Source: Candidatus Acidiferrales bacterium (GTDB lineage: Bacteria; Acidobacteriota; Terriglobia; Acidiferrales; UBA7541). From it: DNA of 64,000 bases. The notes under the pieces were generated by a model that did not search any database, was not told where the DNA came from, and saw nothing but the letters and a program-made list of their open reading frames with translations. The stretch covers positions 1-64,000 of the forward strand of contig DASYYH010000026.1 in NCBI GenBank assembly GCA_035934015.1. The letters are read 5' to 3'. Each line of letters begins with the position of its first letter. Positions within the stretch are counted from its first letter, which is position 1. A program made the position numbers and the translations under genes. Of this stretch, positions 8,734-16,701 are shown piece after piece.

Positions 8734-10539
8734 ATGAATTCTCGCTTCCGAATCCGCCCTCGGAAATCCTGGATGAGTGCTGGAAATCTGCCGAAATGGC
8801 TGGCTCTAGCATTTCTAGTCCTCGCGTCTCTTTCGACTGCCTGCGCTCACGACAAAGGGGAACGAAAAACTCCGAACGAGCCGGCGAAGCCAACCCGGGG
8901 AGCTGTAGATCCGGCGCCCCCTGGCGGAACCTCGACTTGCCCAAGCGAAATTGTAGATGTGAGTTTGAGTAAGCCCAAACTGGGTCCGATAACCGAGGAT
9001 ATGACTACAGTGACTGCAACCGCAACCCTGCCCGCAGGCAAAACCGGCAGGATTCAAATCTGTAGTAACGGGGCGCTTGTCGCAAGTTCTTCCACCCCTG
9101 ATTCGATGGGGTCATTCAGTGTACCGCTGACAGCGAAGTTCAAAGCCAAGGACAAGGTTCAGGCGCAACTAGTTGTATTCGAGAATGCTGAAGGAACAAC
9201 AGTCTTCAGTCCCGCCAGTGACGACGTGACCGTCACGGGCGGAAGCTGCGCAAAAGCGGGAAGTTCGAACTCGGCAACGGCACCGACTTTAACAATCAAA
9301 AGCGTTAATAGTGACGACGCGCTTGCGACTTACTCCGGAACGGTGGACAAAGCAGTGAAAGGCTCAGTCCGCGTCTGCGTCAACGATATTCCCCTGACAA
9401 CTCAAACGCCCATTCGAAATGGCAAATTTGATAGCGGCACAACCTCGATTACGGTCGCAAAAGGTGACAAGGTCACGGCACAGACGGTTTCCTCGAGTAA
9501 TCCGCCGGTGTACGGCTCTGTCAGTAACGTGGTTACGGTTGGCGCCAGCCCAAAGCCGCCATCCGCCACTATCATCATGATTGCTGGTTACGAACAGGCG
9601 GCCTACAGCTCTCAAGGCCTAAATGGCAATGCATTCGTGGATTTGTTTTATCAAAGCCCGTCTTGGCATGGGTGGTACGGCTGGGGTAATGTACGCTTAC
9701 TCGGTGCTCCACAACCTTCAACCCAGGGAATCGCGGGCTCCTTCGCAAACCCCCAGGGACAAATCGCGACGCAGAGTTATTCAACGGTCGGGCAGGCAAT
9801 GGATTTCATGATCGGCCCGGAATATAGGCTGGGCAAGCCGGGTTCGCATTGGGCTGCCATTCTCGAATTCGGCGCGACTACGCCTCTTTCCTCCCAAAGC
9901 ACGCCGCTCACATTCGTTGTCCCTCCCGCTGGCACGATCGAATGCTCCACGCTCGTGAGTCGCTTCTCTCCTCAGAACGGCTACAATCCAGGCTTAATGG
10001 CCTCCACCACTTCGGGAACTTGTCTCCAGGGCGGCTACACAGACATCGCCTTTGCAAATCAGGACCGCTCCAATTTCCTGGTGAAATATGCAGGAGGACT
10101 TCGGTCAACCCTCAAAATGCCTTGCCAAACCGGCTCCGCCCAAAATCCCTGCTCCGATTCCTATGCGTTGCTGGACATGACGCTCGGTCAGGATGAGACC
10201 GTATCGGGGGGTTCGCCTCGTGGCGTTGTATTCAAGCTGGATGGAGAACTTCCCCTGCCGGTCTTCAGCTCTTCTTGGTTGTACCTCTTTGGGTCTGTGT
10301 ACATGCGAGTTCTCGACGATGTCCAGCTTTCTCCCTTGGTCTTGCAAGTGCCTACTACGCCCGTGACCGTCCCATCCCCTTCCGTCTTCATTCTTCCCTT
10401 GCGCCAACCTAATCGCGACTATTTCCGCATCGGAATTGGCCTCAATCTCAGCCAGGTCTTCTGCAAAATGAGTGCCTCCGCCTGTCCCAATTCCAACTCC
10501 GGCGCTGGCACGAGCTCAACCGCTGGTTCGACTCCTTGA
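8734..10539 (+). CDS. Large secreted or lipoprotein-like protein of unknown function
   Basis: A 601-aa protein that I do not recognise. GGAG lies 9 nt before the ATG. The N-terminus has a basic region and a hydrophobic stretch ending LASLSTAC, which resembles a lipoprotein cleavage site although position -3 is Ser rather than Leu. Residues about 70-170 and 180-275 look like two related beta-rich, Ig-like repeats (each with IxSVxxxxxxxxxYSG or GRIQICSNG / GSVRVCVND strands). The C-terminal half (from about 285) has alternating aromatic strands (WHGWYGWGNVRLLG, MIGPEYRLGKPGSHW) and ends with ...YFRIGIGLNLSQVF, suggesting an outer-membrane beta-barrel. It sits alone between repeat-filled regions. 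Likely a surface protein; function unknown. Confidence 0.75.
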   Translation: MNSRFRIRPRKSWMSAGNLPKWLALAFLVLASLSTACAHDKGERKTPNEPAKPTRGAVDPAPPGGTSTCPSEIVDVSLSKPKLGPITEDMTTVTATATLPAGKTGRIQICSNGALVASSSTPDSMGSFSVPLTAKFKAKDKVQAQLVVFENAEGTTVFSPASDDVTVTGGSCAKAGSSNSATAPTLTIKSVNSDDALATYSGTVDKAVKGSVRVCVNDIPLTTQTPIRNGKFDSGTTSITVAKGDKVTAQTVSSSNPPVYGSVSNVVTVGASPKPPSATIIMIAGYEQAAYSSQGLNGNAFVDLFYQSPSWHGWYGWGNVRLLGAPQPSTQGIAGSFANPQGQIATQSYSTVGQAMDFMIGPEYRLGKPGSHWAAILEFGATTPLSSQSTPLTFVVPPAGTIECSTLVSRFSPQNGYNPGLMASTTSGTCLQGGYTDIAFANQDRSNFLVKYAGGLRSTLKMPCQTGSAQNPCSDSYALLDMTLGQDETVSGGSPRGVVFKLDGELPLPVFSSSWLYLFGSVYMRVLDDVQLSPLVLQVPTTPVTVPSPSVFILPLRQPNRDYFRIGIGLNLSQVFCKMSASACPNSNSGAGTSSTAGSTP

Positions 10540-10622
10540 TAGCTTTCCGCCCGGTGTATATTTATCCGCGTGTGGCCCGTCCTGCATGCCCTGCCTGCCC
10601 TGACGGAGGAAGGGCCCCACCC

Positions 10623-10722
10623 GCTGTCATCCCGAACCCAGCCCGCACGGATGGGGCAGCAGTTCAGCAGAAGAGAAACGTGCGGGATGGCGGTGAGGGA
10701 CCTGCTTTTCGTTTTGTCTTCG
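10623..10722 (+). repeat. ~100-bp mosaic repeat, copy 2
   Basis: Closely similar to 8105-8204 over its full length, including the CCCGCACG and CGTGCGGG arms. Confidence 0.85.
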
Positions 10723-10779
10723 TCGGGCCGCTGCTTACCACGCCCGCGCCTGCCCGCCCGGTCGCGGACCGCGTGCTAA

Positions 10780-10862
10780 GGCCTTCGTAGGGGAGGGTCT
10801 TCAGACCCTCCCTGCATCTCATTACCGCGGCCCGCCCGCCATTAACTTCCTCTTGCGCGCCT
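10780..10862 (+). repeat. Inverted-repeat arm, left (pairs with 13766-13847)
   Basis: From GGCCTTCGTAGG through the hairpin to CTTCCTCTTGCGCG, this matches the reverse complement of 13766-13847 at roughly 90 percent by eye. Related CACTG-type sequence continues outward on both sides. The two arms enclose tdk, the BamE-like gene and the 266-aa gene. Confidence 0.75.
10787..10812 (+). repeat. GTAGG-hairpin repeat, 10-bp-arm variant
   Basis: GTAG followed by GGGAGGGTCT-TC-AGACCCTCCC, a perfect 10-bp inverted repeat with a TC centre. It is the centre of the inverted repeat shared with 13797-13847. Confidence 0.85.
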
Positions 10863-10969
10863 CGTCCGCGAGTTGTAAAAGGTAATCGCCCTCGCACTTT
10901 CCACTGACCACTGACCACTGGCCACTTCTTCTCCCATTTGTGTTAGCCTAATCGCAGAAGGAGGCAAGC

Positions 10970-11656
10970 GTGGACATCGTCAAGGGCAACATGGGCTGGA
11001 TCGAAGTCATCGTCGGCCCCATGTTTTCCGGCAAAAGCGAAGAGCTCATCCGCCGCCTCCGCCGCGCCGAAATCGCCCGCCAGCGCGTGCAAATCTTCAA
11101 GCCCGTCATCGACAAGCGCTACTCCTCCAACGGCATCGTCTCGCATTCCGGCCTGGAAATTCCTTCCGACCTCGTCTCCACCGGCGCCGATATTCTTGCG
11201 AAAGTCGAGGCGCGCACCGAAGTCATCGGCATCGACGAAGCGCAATTCCTCGGCGAATCGCTTCTCGAAAGCTGCACGCGCCTCGCCGATCTCGGCAAGC
11301 GGGTCATCGTCGCCGGCCTCGACACGGATTTCATGGGACGCCCCTTCGAGCCTATGCCCCGGCTGCTCGTCGCCGCCGAGGAAATCACAAAATTGCTCGC
11401 GATTTGCGCGCGCTGCGGAAATCCCGCGGTGAATACGCAGCGCCTGGTTGCGTCCGAAGAATTGATCGTCGTCGGCGCCGGCGGAATGTACGAAGCGCGC
11501 TGCCGCCGCTGCTTCGAGCCGCAGCTCGCCGTCGAAAAAATCGAAGCGGAAAAATCCGCGCCGCGAAAAATCCCCGCGGAAGCCGCTGCGCAAAGCGCCC
11601 CGGAAAATTCCGAAAACAAAGATTCGCGCGCCAAATCGCGCGCCGCCGCGCCATAA
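10970..11656 (+). CDS. tdk: Thymidine kinase
   Basis: A type II thymidine kinase (228 aa) that phosphorylates thymidine to dTMP in nucleoside salvage. The GTG start at 10970 is fixed by a perfect AAGGAGG (10958-10964) 5 nt upstream. Seen: Walker [12 protein letters not shown] (residues 16-26), the DEAQF motif near 85, and the zinc-binding lasso with CARC and CRRC cysteine pairs near 146 and 180. After the kinase fold, an extra 35-residue Lys/Glu/Ala-rich tail extends beyond the usual length and is probably disordered. Isolated gene with repeats upstream. Confidence 0.96.
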   Translation: MDIVKGNMGWIEVIVGPMFSGKSEELIRRLRRAEIARQRVQIFKPVIDKRYSSNGIVSHSGLEIPSDLVSTGADILAKVEARTEVIGIDEAQFLGESLLESCTRLADLGKRVIVAGLDTDFMGRPFEPMPRLLVAAEEITKLLAICARCGNPAVNTQRLVASEELIVVGAGGMYEARCRRCFEPQLAVEKIEAEKSAPRKIPAEAAAQSAPENSENKDSRAKSRAAAP

Positions 11657-11916
11657 ATCGCGCAGCGAACAAAAAGCGAAAAAATCGTCAAAAACACGAA
11701 AATTCAATGGCCTGCTTCATCAGGCCAATTCGCAGCCGAAAAAGCGCCTCGAAAAAGACAATTTGGCTGGATTGGCCTGTACTAGGACGTGATGGTCGCC
11801 GCCGCGCGCGGCGCGGATTTCGCGCGTCCCAATTTCCGGCAGAAAGAATCGGGGGTTGCGCGACGCAAAAGGGCGTATCCGGCAGAGGCTTCCTGCATTA
11901 CAATTAAGGTGCCTCC

Positions 11917-12783
11917 ATGTTTCGCCTGACTACTTTCGCCGCGGCGGCCTTGCTGCTCACGTCATACGACACTCCGCACGTGTACCCGTTGCACTCTGAT
12001 CCATCGTCGCCGCTGAATTTGAATCTGCCGATTGAATCTTCGCCGACAGATATTTTCCTCACGCTCGCGGGAGAGTCCTGGCAAAAAGTAAATGATCCGC
12101 AGGTGAAATCGCGCTATGCAATCATTCGTTATGTGGAAGGAGAGTACGCGCGCGTGGTGCAGCCGCTGCCGGCGCAGAAAAACGGATTTCGCTACAAGGT
12201 CGGCGCGCCGATTGATGCGAAACAATTGCACTACGCGCTGATGCGCGGCTCGGCGGCGAATCGCGGCGATCAAGTGCAAATCACGAACATTCAATTTCGC
12301 GACAAAGAAATTGTGATCGACATCAACGGCGGAACAAAATCAAAATTCAACTGGCGCCAGCACGTGTCGATCGACGCGGGACCGGTCCCGTCGACGACGA
12401 TCTATCCTGACAATCCGTCGTTTCAGAAGCTGGGCGCGGTGTTGGTTCTGGATTTCGGCAAGAAAGTTCCTGAGTTAACTCCCGATGAATTGAAAAACGA
12501 TCTTGCGCCATTTTTGAATTTTGCGGGCGAACATTCCTCGGCGGTGAACTGGGTGGACACGCTGCCGAAAGTCTACCAGGATGCGATCAAGGATCATGTC
12601 GCGATCACGGGGATGAATCACGACATGGTGACTGCGGCGATGGGACGTCCGGACCAGAAAGTACGCGAGCCGGATGACAAAGGGAAGGAAACCGAAGATT
12701 GGATTTACGGCCACCCGCCGGCAAAAGTGACTTTTGTTACGTTTTCTGGCGATAAAGTCATTCGCGTGAGGTCGTACAACTAG
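11917..12783 (+). CDS. Exported protein with BamE/SmpA-like C-terminal domain
   Basis: 288 aa. A short N-terminal hydrophobic segment (FRLTTFAAAALLLTSY) suggests export. The last 60 residues (ITGMNHDMVTAAMGRP ... EDWIYG ... VTFVTFSGDKVIRV) have the layout of the SmpA/OmlA/BamE fold: a GMxxxxVxxAxGxP helix, a WxYG strand and an F..dkVi strand. In the known family this domain is a small outer-membrane lipoprotein of the BAM complex; here it is the end of a longer protein and there is no lipobox Cys, so the function is unproven. The segment 11657-11916 before it shows nothing recognisable. Confidence 0.7.
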   Translation: MFRLTTFAAAALLLTSYDTPHVYPLHSDPSSPLNLNLPIESSPTDIFLTLAGESWQKVNDPQVKSRYAIIRYVEGEYARVVQPLPAQKNGFRYKVGAPIDAKQLHYALMRGSAANRGDQVQITNIQFRDKEIVIDINGGTKSKFNWRQHVSIDAGPVPSTTIYPDNPSFQKLGAVLVLDFGKKVPELTPDELKNDLAPFLNFAGEHSSAVNWVDTLPKVYQDAIKDHVAITGMNHDMVTAAMGRPDQKVREPDDKGKETEDWIYGHPPAKVTFVTFSGDKVIRVRSYN

Positions 12784-12834
12784 AGCGCGTTTGAGAAACG
12801 GGCGTGGAGCGGTCGGCGCGCGCCACCCGCCACC

Positions 12835-13635
12835 TTAATGGCTAATTGCAGTCGCATTGTGCTGTCTCAGCCATCCGTCTTGATCTTCCTTCAAGTGATT
12901 TGGCCCGAAAAAGAAAACATCGAAATTCTTGGCCTTATAACGACTAAGAATTTCAGCTTTTTGGGGAATCGATAGATCATCCCCAACGTAGAGCATAACC
13001 CTTCCAGAGAACTCCAAATCTTCATATTTTGTCTGTTGATCCGGTAACCCTTCTTCAATGCGCAGATGTTTTGAAACATCATCCATCGCCCTCTGAACGA
13101 AATCTACGAGCGCCAAAGAAGCTCTGTAATCGTAATAGTGCTGAGGTATCGCTTCTGTTGAGGGAATGTAAAAACCTACGAATTTATAGTTCTCTAGATA
13201 ATTTGCATAGACTTGACTTTCAATCGGGATCTTCGGGCCGTCCTTTGGGGCAAATTCAATATCGTTGAAAGTATACCTGTCTAGTGATGGGAAATCCTGC
13301 CTAAACGTTTCTTCAAGTGTGGTCGGCGGTCTGTCGGCAGAATTTGGGGGAGACGGTAAAGGTTTTTCTTCCGATTCGCGTTGGGCCTTTGATTTCCAGC
13401 GCCATCCTGCCCCTCCCAGCGCCACGACTATTAACACTACGGCTACAATCACTCGCAGCCGATATAGGTCATGACGTCCGTGTGTGTGTCCGGAAAACAA
13501 TAACCACGCGCCCACAAGCGTACAAATGAGTGCTGCACCGAAAGCGAGACGCTGCCCAACTAGGTGTTCCATCAGATAAGGCACGCCAACGCCTGCCAGC
13601 AAGAATCCGTAGCCAAACTTTGCACCCTTAGACAT
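12835..13635 (-). CDS. Membrane-anchored protein of unknown function
   Basis: 266 aa. Three hydrophobic segments occupy the first 80 residues (GYGFLLAGVGVPYLM, LAFGAALICTLVGAWLLF, VIVAVVLIVVALGGAGW); a proline/serine linker follows and then a soluble domain of about 160 residues with many aromatic and acidic residues (NYKFVGFYIPST, HYYDYRASLALVDFVQRAM). I do not recognise the domain. Base use is visibly less GC-rich than in the neighbours, and the gene sits alone in the repeat-bounded segment, so acquisition by transfer is possible. It is the only minus-strand gene between 6.3 and 15.1 kb. Confidence 0.65.
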   Translation of the reverse strand: MSKGAKFGYGFLLAGVGVPYLMEHLVGQRLAFGAALICTLVGAWLLFSGHTHGRHDLYRLRVIVAVVLIVVALGGAGWRWKSKAQRESEEKPLPSPPNSADRPPTTLEETFRQDFPSLDRYTFNDIEFAPKDGPKIPIESQVYANYLENYKFVGFYIPSTEAIPQHYYDYRASLALVDFVQRAMDDVSKHLRIEEGLPDQQTKYEDLEFSGRVMLYVGDDLSIPQKAEILSRYKAKNFDVFFFGPNHLKEDQDGWLRQHNATAISH

Positions 13636-13765
13636 GTAAGCGGATTATGTACCCTGTCTTGCTTGAAGTATATAATCCTGGAAAAACGCCCAAGGTGGGG
13701 AGAGGCAGTGGTCAGTGTTCAGTGGCCAGTGGATACCTTGCGCGGATTATTTTGCAAAGCGAAGT

Positions 13766-13847
13766 GCCGCGCAAGAGGAAGTTGACGGCGGACGCGGCCG
13801 CAGTAATGCGATGCAGGGAGGGTCCGAAGACTCTCCCCTACGAGGCC
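13766..13847 (-). repeat. Inverted-repeat arm, right (pairs with 10780-10862)
   Basis: Reverse complement of the left arm at about 90 percent by eye. It contains a hairpin at 13816-13841 with one mismatch and one possible G-U pair in its arms. A CAGTGGTCAGTG-type stretch at 13700-13735 continues the match outward. Confidence 0.75.
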
Positions 13848-13927
13848 TTGGCAGGCGACGCGCGAGCGGGCGAGGCTCCGAGTGAGAACGAAGAACGGGA
13901 ACTGAACGCGACTCGGGGAGTCGCGAC

Positions 13928-13951
13928 GGGCGCAGCAAGCAGCGCCCCTAC
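13928..13951 (-). repeat. GTAGG-hairpin repeat, minus-strand copy
   Basis: Reverse complement of the 7556-7579 unit; arms GGGCGC/GCGCCC are kept. Confidence 0.8.
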
Positions 13952-14066
13952 GACCGGCAAGAACACACAGGCTGAGAGCCCGCCTGCGGCGGGCAAACGG
14001 CGGGCAGGCCTCACGCCGTTCACGAAAGGCGTGTGAACGGGTTCGGAATGACAACAAAAGAGAGAC

Positions 14067-14090
14067 GGGCGCGGCAAGCAGCGCCTCTAC
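14067..14090 (-). repeat. GTAGG-hairpin repeat, degenerate minus-strand copy
   Basis: Same unit with small changes (GTAGAGGCGC, GCGCCC). Confidence 0.7.
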
Positions 14091-14590
14091 AAAGGCAGAG
14101 GCTGAGCGCGTTGAGACACGCGCAAGAAGAAGTTAGTGCGCGCGAAAGCCCAACGGTCAAATAGCGACCGCGAAGCACACGCAAGATCCCCGCCCTTTGC
14201 TGCGTGCGGACGCATGCGCGCAGAGCGCAAAGGATGGGCCACCCACGGGGTGCGAGTGGCCGAGCTGAGGCAAAAGCAGATTCCCGCCACGGCGGGCAAG
14301 CTCGGAATGACAGCGTAGAGGGGCAGCACGCGCGCGAGGCGGAGAGGATGGCCAGCCACGAGTCGACGCCGCCGAATTGTAATGGGAGCGGCATAGCGGC
14401 GTCGAGTTTCGGTCACACGACGACCGGAATCCGCGAGGCGGACCGCTGCACTCCAAACAAACAAAAGCAGGTCCTTCGGTTCGGTCCCTTCGCGAAGGCG
14501 ACTCAGGGCAGGCAGGGCAAGCGAGTGGCAAGTGTCGTGCGTCGGGGCGGTGGTTGGGCGCGAGACGGAGGCGAGACGGGAGTCTCGCCC

Positions 14591-14616
14591 GGTCGGATCT
14601 GAAGATCCGACCCTAC
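14591..14616 (-). repeat. GTAGG-hairpin repeat, covarying-arm variant
   Basis: On the minus strand GTAGG is followed by GGTCGGATCT-TC-AGATCCGACC, a perfect 10-bp inverted repeat. The arm sequence differs from the other copies but pairing is kept. Confidence 0.8.
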
Positions 14617-14880
14617 AGGAAAGACAAATGCGCGGAATTGCCGGCGAGGGTTGCATAATATCCGTAAGCGTCGTCCGTCTTGTATCGTGCGCCGCCCACA
14701 ATCCGGAAAATTCAGACTGACACAGAACCCACCCTTTGCTGCGCGCGGTGAAGCGCGCGCAAGGCACTCCCTTCCTTTGTCAGGGCATGCAGGGCAAGCA
14801 GGATGGGCCACCCGCGTCCTGGAGACCAGATGCTGGAGGCTAGAGGCTGGAGCGAAGAAGCAGCGGCGATGCTACGCCCC

Positions 14881-14974
14881 AAAAGACAAAAGCAGGTCCC
14901 TCACCGCCATCCCGCACGCTTCTTTTGCGCTGAACTGCTGCCCTGTGCGTGCGGGCTGGGTTCGGGATGACAAC
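14881..14974 (-). repeat. ~100-bp mosaic repeat, copy 3 (inverted)
   Basis: Reverse complement of 8105-8204, slightly shorter at one end. Confidence 0.85.
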
Positions 14975-15187
14975 GGGCGGGGCCCTTCGTCAGGGTAAAC
15001 AAGCAGCGCCCTACGAAGAGAGAGGCTGACCGAGAAGTGGCGGCGAGATGCCACGCTGCAAAAGACAAAAGCAGGTCCTTCGCTTTGCTCAGGATGACAC
15101 AAGAGCGAAAAAACAGCGGCGTGCGCGGGCAGGAGCTTGGTAGAGACTGATAGAAGCGTGATTTTAACGCGGCCTATGTTGTAAAGC

Positions 15188-15535
15188 TCAGCGTTCGACG
15201 AAGTATTTGAGGCGGGCGAGAGAGCGATCCCACTGGGCGGAGACGAGTTCGAGATATTTTTTGAGGTCTTCGACAGGCTCGGGATGGAATTCGAAGAGGC
15301 TCTCGCGACCGGAGCGGATACTGCGAACCACGCCGGCAGATTCGAGGACGCGAAGATGCTTGGTGATGGCCTGGCGCGTCAGGCGCGAGCCCGCGGTGAG
15401 TTGCGAGATGGAACGCGGGCGACCGCCGGAGAGCTTGGCGACAATGACGAGGCGCGTCGCGTCGCCAAGCGCGGCGAAGGTGAGCGCATGAGCGCGGCGT
15501 GCGGCGAACGCGCGGCTAGGCTTTCTTCGTGACAT
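15188..15535 (-). CDS. ArsR-family winged-helix repressor
   Basis: A 115-aa HTH regulator. Residues 15-95 form the winged helix: LTFAALGDATRLVIVAKL, the recognition helix region SRLTRQAITKHLRVLESAGVV, and the wing SGRESLFEF. No ArsR metal-binding cysteines are seen, as is normal for the subgroup paired with SRPBCC proteins. Its start lies within the 3' end of the SRPBCC gene (20-nt overlap), so the two are co-translated. It probably represses its own operon through the palindrome at 15999-16018. Confidence 0.9.
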   Translation of the reverse strand: MSRRKPSRAFAARRAHALTFAALGDATRLVIVAKLSGGRPRSISQLTAGSRLTRQAITKHLRVLESAGVVRSIRSGRESLFEFHPEPVEDLKKYLELVSAQWDRSLARLKYFVER

Positions 15536-15995
15536 AGGCCTCGAGGTTCTTCATCTGCTCGGTCCAGCCGCCTTCATTGCGGCGGAAAGCGTCGAGACGG
15601 CGATCGGCGGGAAGATTGTCAAAGCCGGACTCGATGATCGTAAGCAAAGTGCCTGTGGGAGTTTTCTCGAGACGAAATTCCACGAGCGTGGTGGGTTCGC
15701 CGGAATAATCCTGCGTCCCGGTCTTGTCGAAAGATTTCGGATGAGGCCAGGTGAAGGAAAAAAGGCGCTCGCGCTCCATTTTCTGGATGACGGCTTCCCA
15801 TTGGATGTGTTCGTAGCCGGGATACGTGATGTGGCCGCGAGAGACCTGACCGGGGACGAAGGGGCCGTCGATTTTGACGCGGAACCATTCGCCGAATTCG
15901 CGGTGGTCGGTGAGAGCGCGCCAGACGCGGGAGATGGGCGCTTTGAGTTCCATGCGCTTGACGATACGGTCGGTGACGCTCTGTGAGTCGGGCAT
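15516..15995 (-). CDS. SRPBCC / AHSA1-like domain protein
   Basis: 159 aa, START/Bet v1-like fold that forms a hydrophobic ligand pocket. Typical AHSA1-like signatures are VWRALTDHREFGEWF near residue 25 and the C-terminal GGWTEQMKNLEAYV. The frame extends to a TTG at 16004, but the ATG at 15995 has GGAGG 9 nt upstream (16005-16009), so I start there. First gene of a two-gene operon with the ArsR-family repressor. SRPBCC/ArsR pairs are widespread; the ligand is usually unknown, as here. Confidence 0.88.
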   Translation of the reverse strand: MPDSQSVTDRIVKRMELKAPISRVWRALTDHREFGEWFRVKIDGPFVPGQVSRGHITYPGYEHIQWEAVIQKMERERLFSFTWPHPKSFDKTGTQDYSGEPTTLVEFRLEKTPTGTLLTIIESGFDNLPADRRLDAFRRNEGGWTEQMKNLEAYVTKKA

Positions 15996-15998
15996 AAT

Positions 15999-16018
15999 GT
16001 GCAACCTCCGGGTTGCAC
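15999..16018 (-). promoter_or_regulatory. Palindromic operator overlapping the ribosome binding site
   Basis: GTGCAACC-TCCG-GGTTGCAC: perfect 8-bp arms with a 4-nt centre. It covers the Shine-Dalgarno of the SRPBCC gene, so a repressor bound here or an RNA hairpin could both block expression. Likely target of the adjacent ArsR-family protein (inference). Confidence 0.7.
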
Positions 16019-16040
16019 GTTAGCGCAGGCAAAGAAAAAA

Positions 16041-16058
16041 TGCAACCTTTTTGTTGCG
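16041..16058 (-). promoter_or_regulatory. Second, imperfect operator half-site pair
   Basis: TGCAAC-CTTTTT-GTTGCG repeats the TGCAACC / GTTGC half-sites of the main palindrome about 40 bp upstream, near where the promoter should be. Confidence 0.45.
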
Positions 16059-16085
16059 CATCGCGCGCGGCAGGCGGTATGCGAA

Positions 16086-16101
16086 TGTGACCATGGTCAC
16101 A
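16086..16101. promoter_or_regulatory. CRP/FNR-type palindrome
   Basis: TGTGA-CCATGG-TCACA, an exact match to the CRP-family consensus TGTGA-N6-TCACA, with perfect symmetry. It is followed 5 bp later by TTGACA (16107-16112). It lies between the divergent SRPBCC/ArsR operon and the cluster starting at 16277. Confidence 0.65.
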
Positions 16102-16276
16102 CACAGTTGACACCATTTTGTGAATGATGCGGGCGCGGCGCGAAAAACTAGTGGGTTCACCCGGCGGGGAAGGTGTATAAGACGCGGCAATGGAGGCCGG
16201 CGGAGAAAACTCCGCAGACGTTAGGTTCCCTTAGCAAGAAAGATCCAGATGGTTAGAGCGTCGCGAGGAGGATCGA

Positions 16277-16591
16277 ATGAGTGCGCCATTGATCGGAATG
16301 TCGTTTGCGGCATTCGTTGTGGTGACAATTATCAGCGGAATTGCCGGAGCGATTGTGCACTGGGGATTCCGCTATCGGTTGTTTCAGGGAATCGAAGGGT
16401 GCCTGGGACAGTGGATGGTGGCGTGGGTGGGAGCGTGGTTGGGACCGGCGGTGCTGGGACATTGGTTTGATGCGGCGGTGGTGAGCGGCATCTATATTGT
16501 TCCGGCGTTCATCGGTGCGTTTGCGGGCGCGTTCGCAGGAACAATCAACGCGAAGATTCTGGTGGGAGTGACGTCGCAAAGAGGAGCCTAG
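16277..16591 (+). CDS. Small membrane protein of unknown function
   Basis: 104 aa with three hydrophobic segments (FAAFVVVTIISGIAGAIVHW, WMVAWVGAWLGPAVLG, IYIVPAFIGAFAGAFAGTI). AGGAGG lies 6 nt before the ATG, so translation is well supported. The Gly/Ala-rich helices resemble the transglycosylase-associated / GlsB-like small membrane proteins only loosely; I do not assign it. Confidence 0.65.
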   Translation: MSAPLIGMSFAAFVVVTIISGIAGAIVHWGFRYRLFQGIEGCLGQWMVAWVGAWLGPAVLGHWFDAAVVSGIYIVPAFIGAFAGAFAGTINAKILVGVTSQRGA

Positions 16592-16701
16592 TGGCGCGAT
16601 TTGTTTTGAAAGCGCACGCGGAGGCTTAAGCGCGGACTGCAAATGGCGGTGATTTGGCCCGCTTGCGCTGAAGCATGGATGGACGAGTCCGGGAGAATGA
16701 G

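Larger units (their letters stand above)
10540..10969. other. Repeat-rich gene-free region B
   Basis: A 430-bp gap holding a second copy of the ~100-bp element, a GTAGG-hairpin with 10-bp arms, and a CACTGACCACTG-type tandem near 10900. From 10780 to about 10925 it is inversely repeated at 13700-13847. No gene seen. Confidence 0.8.
13636..15187. other. Repeat-rich gene-free region C
   Basis: A 1.55-kb stretch with no believable gene. Its repeats are the same families as regions A and B but on the opposite strand: GTAGG-hairpins at 13816, 13928, 14067 and 14591, the ~100-bp element at 14881, and several AAAGACAAAAGCAGGTCC fragments (near 14466, 14881 and 15060). Long ORFs here are repeat translations. 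Confidence 0.8.

Noticed and set aside
10943-11907. 254-aa minus ORF and 167-aa plus ORF over tdk
   Set aside because: Antisense or out-of-phase shadows; tdk has complete motifs and a perfect Shine-Dalgarno.
13647-15102. ORFs of 60-226 aa in region C
   Set aside because: Same repeat translations as in region A, on the opposite strand.
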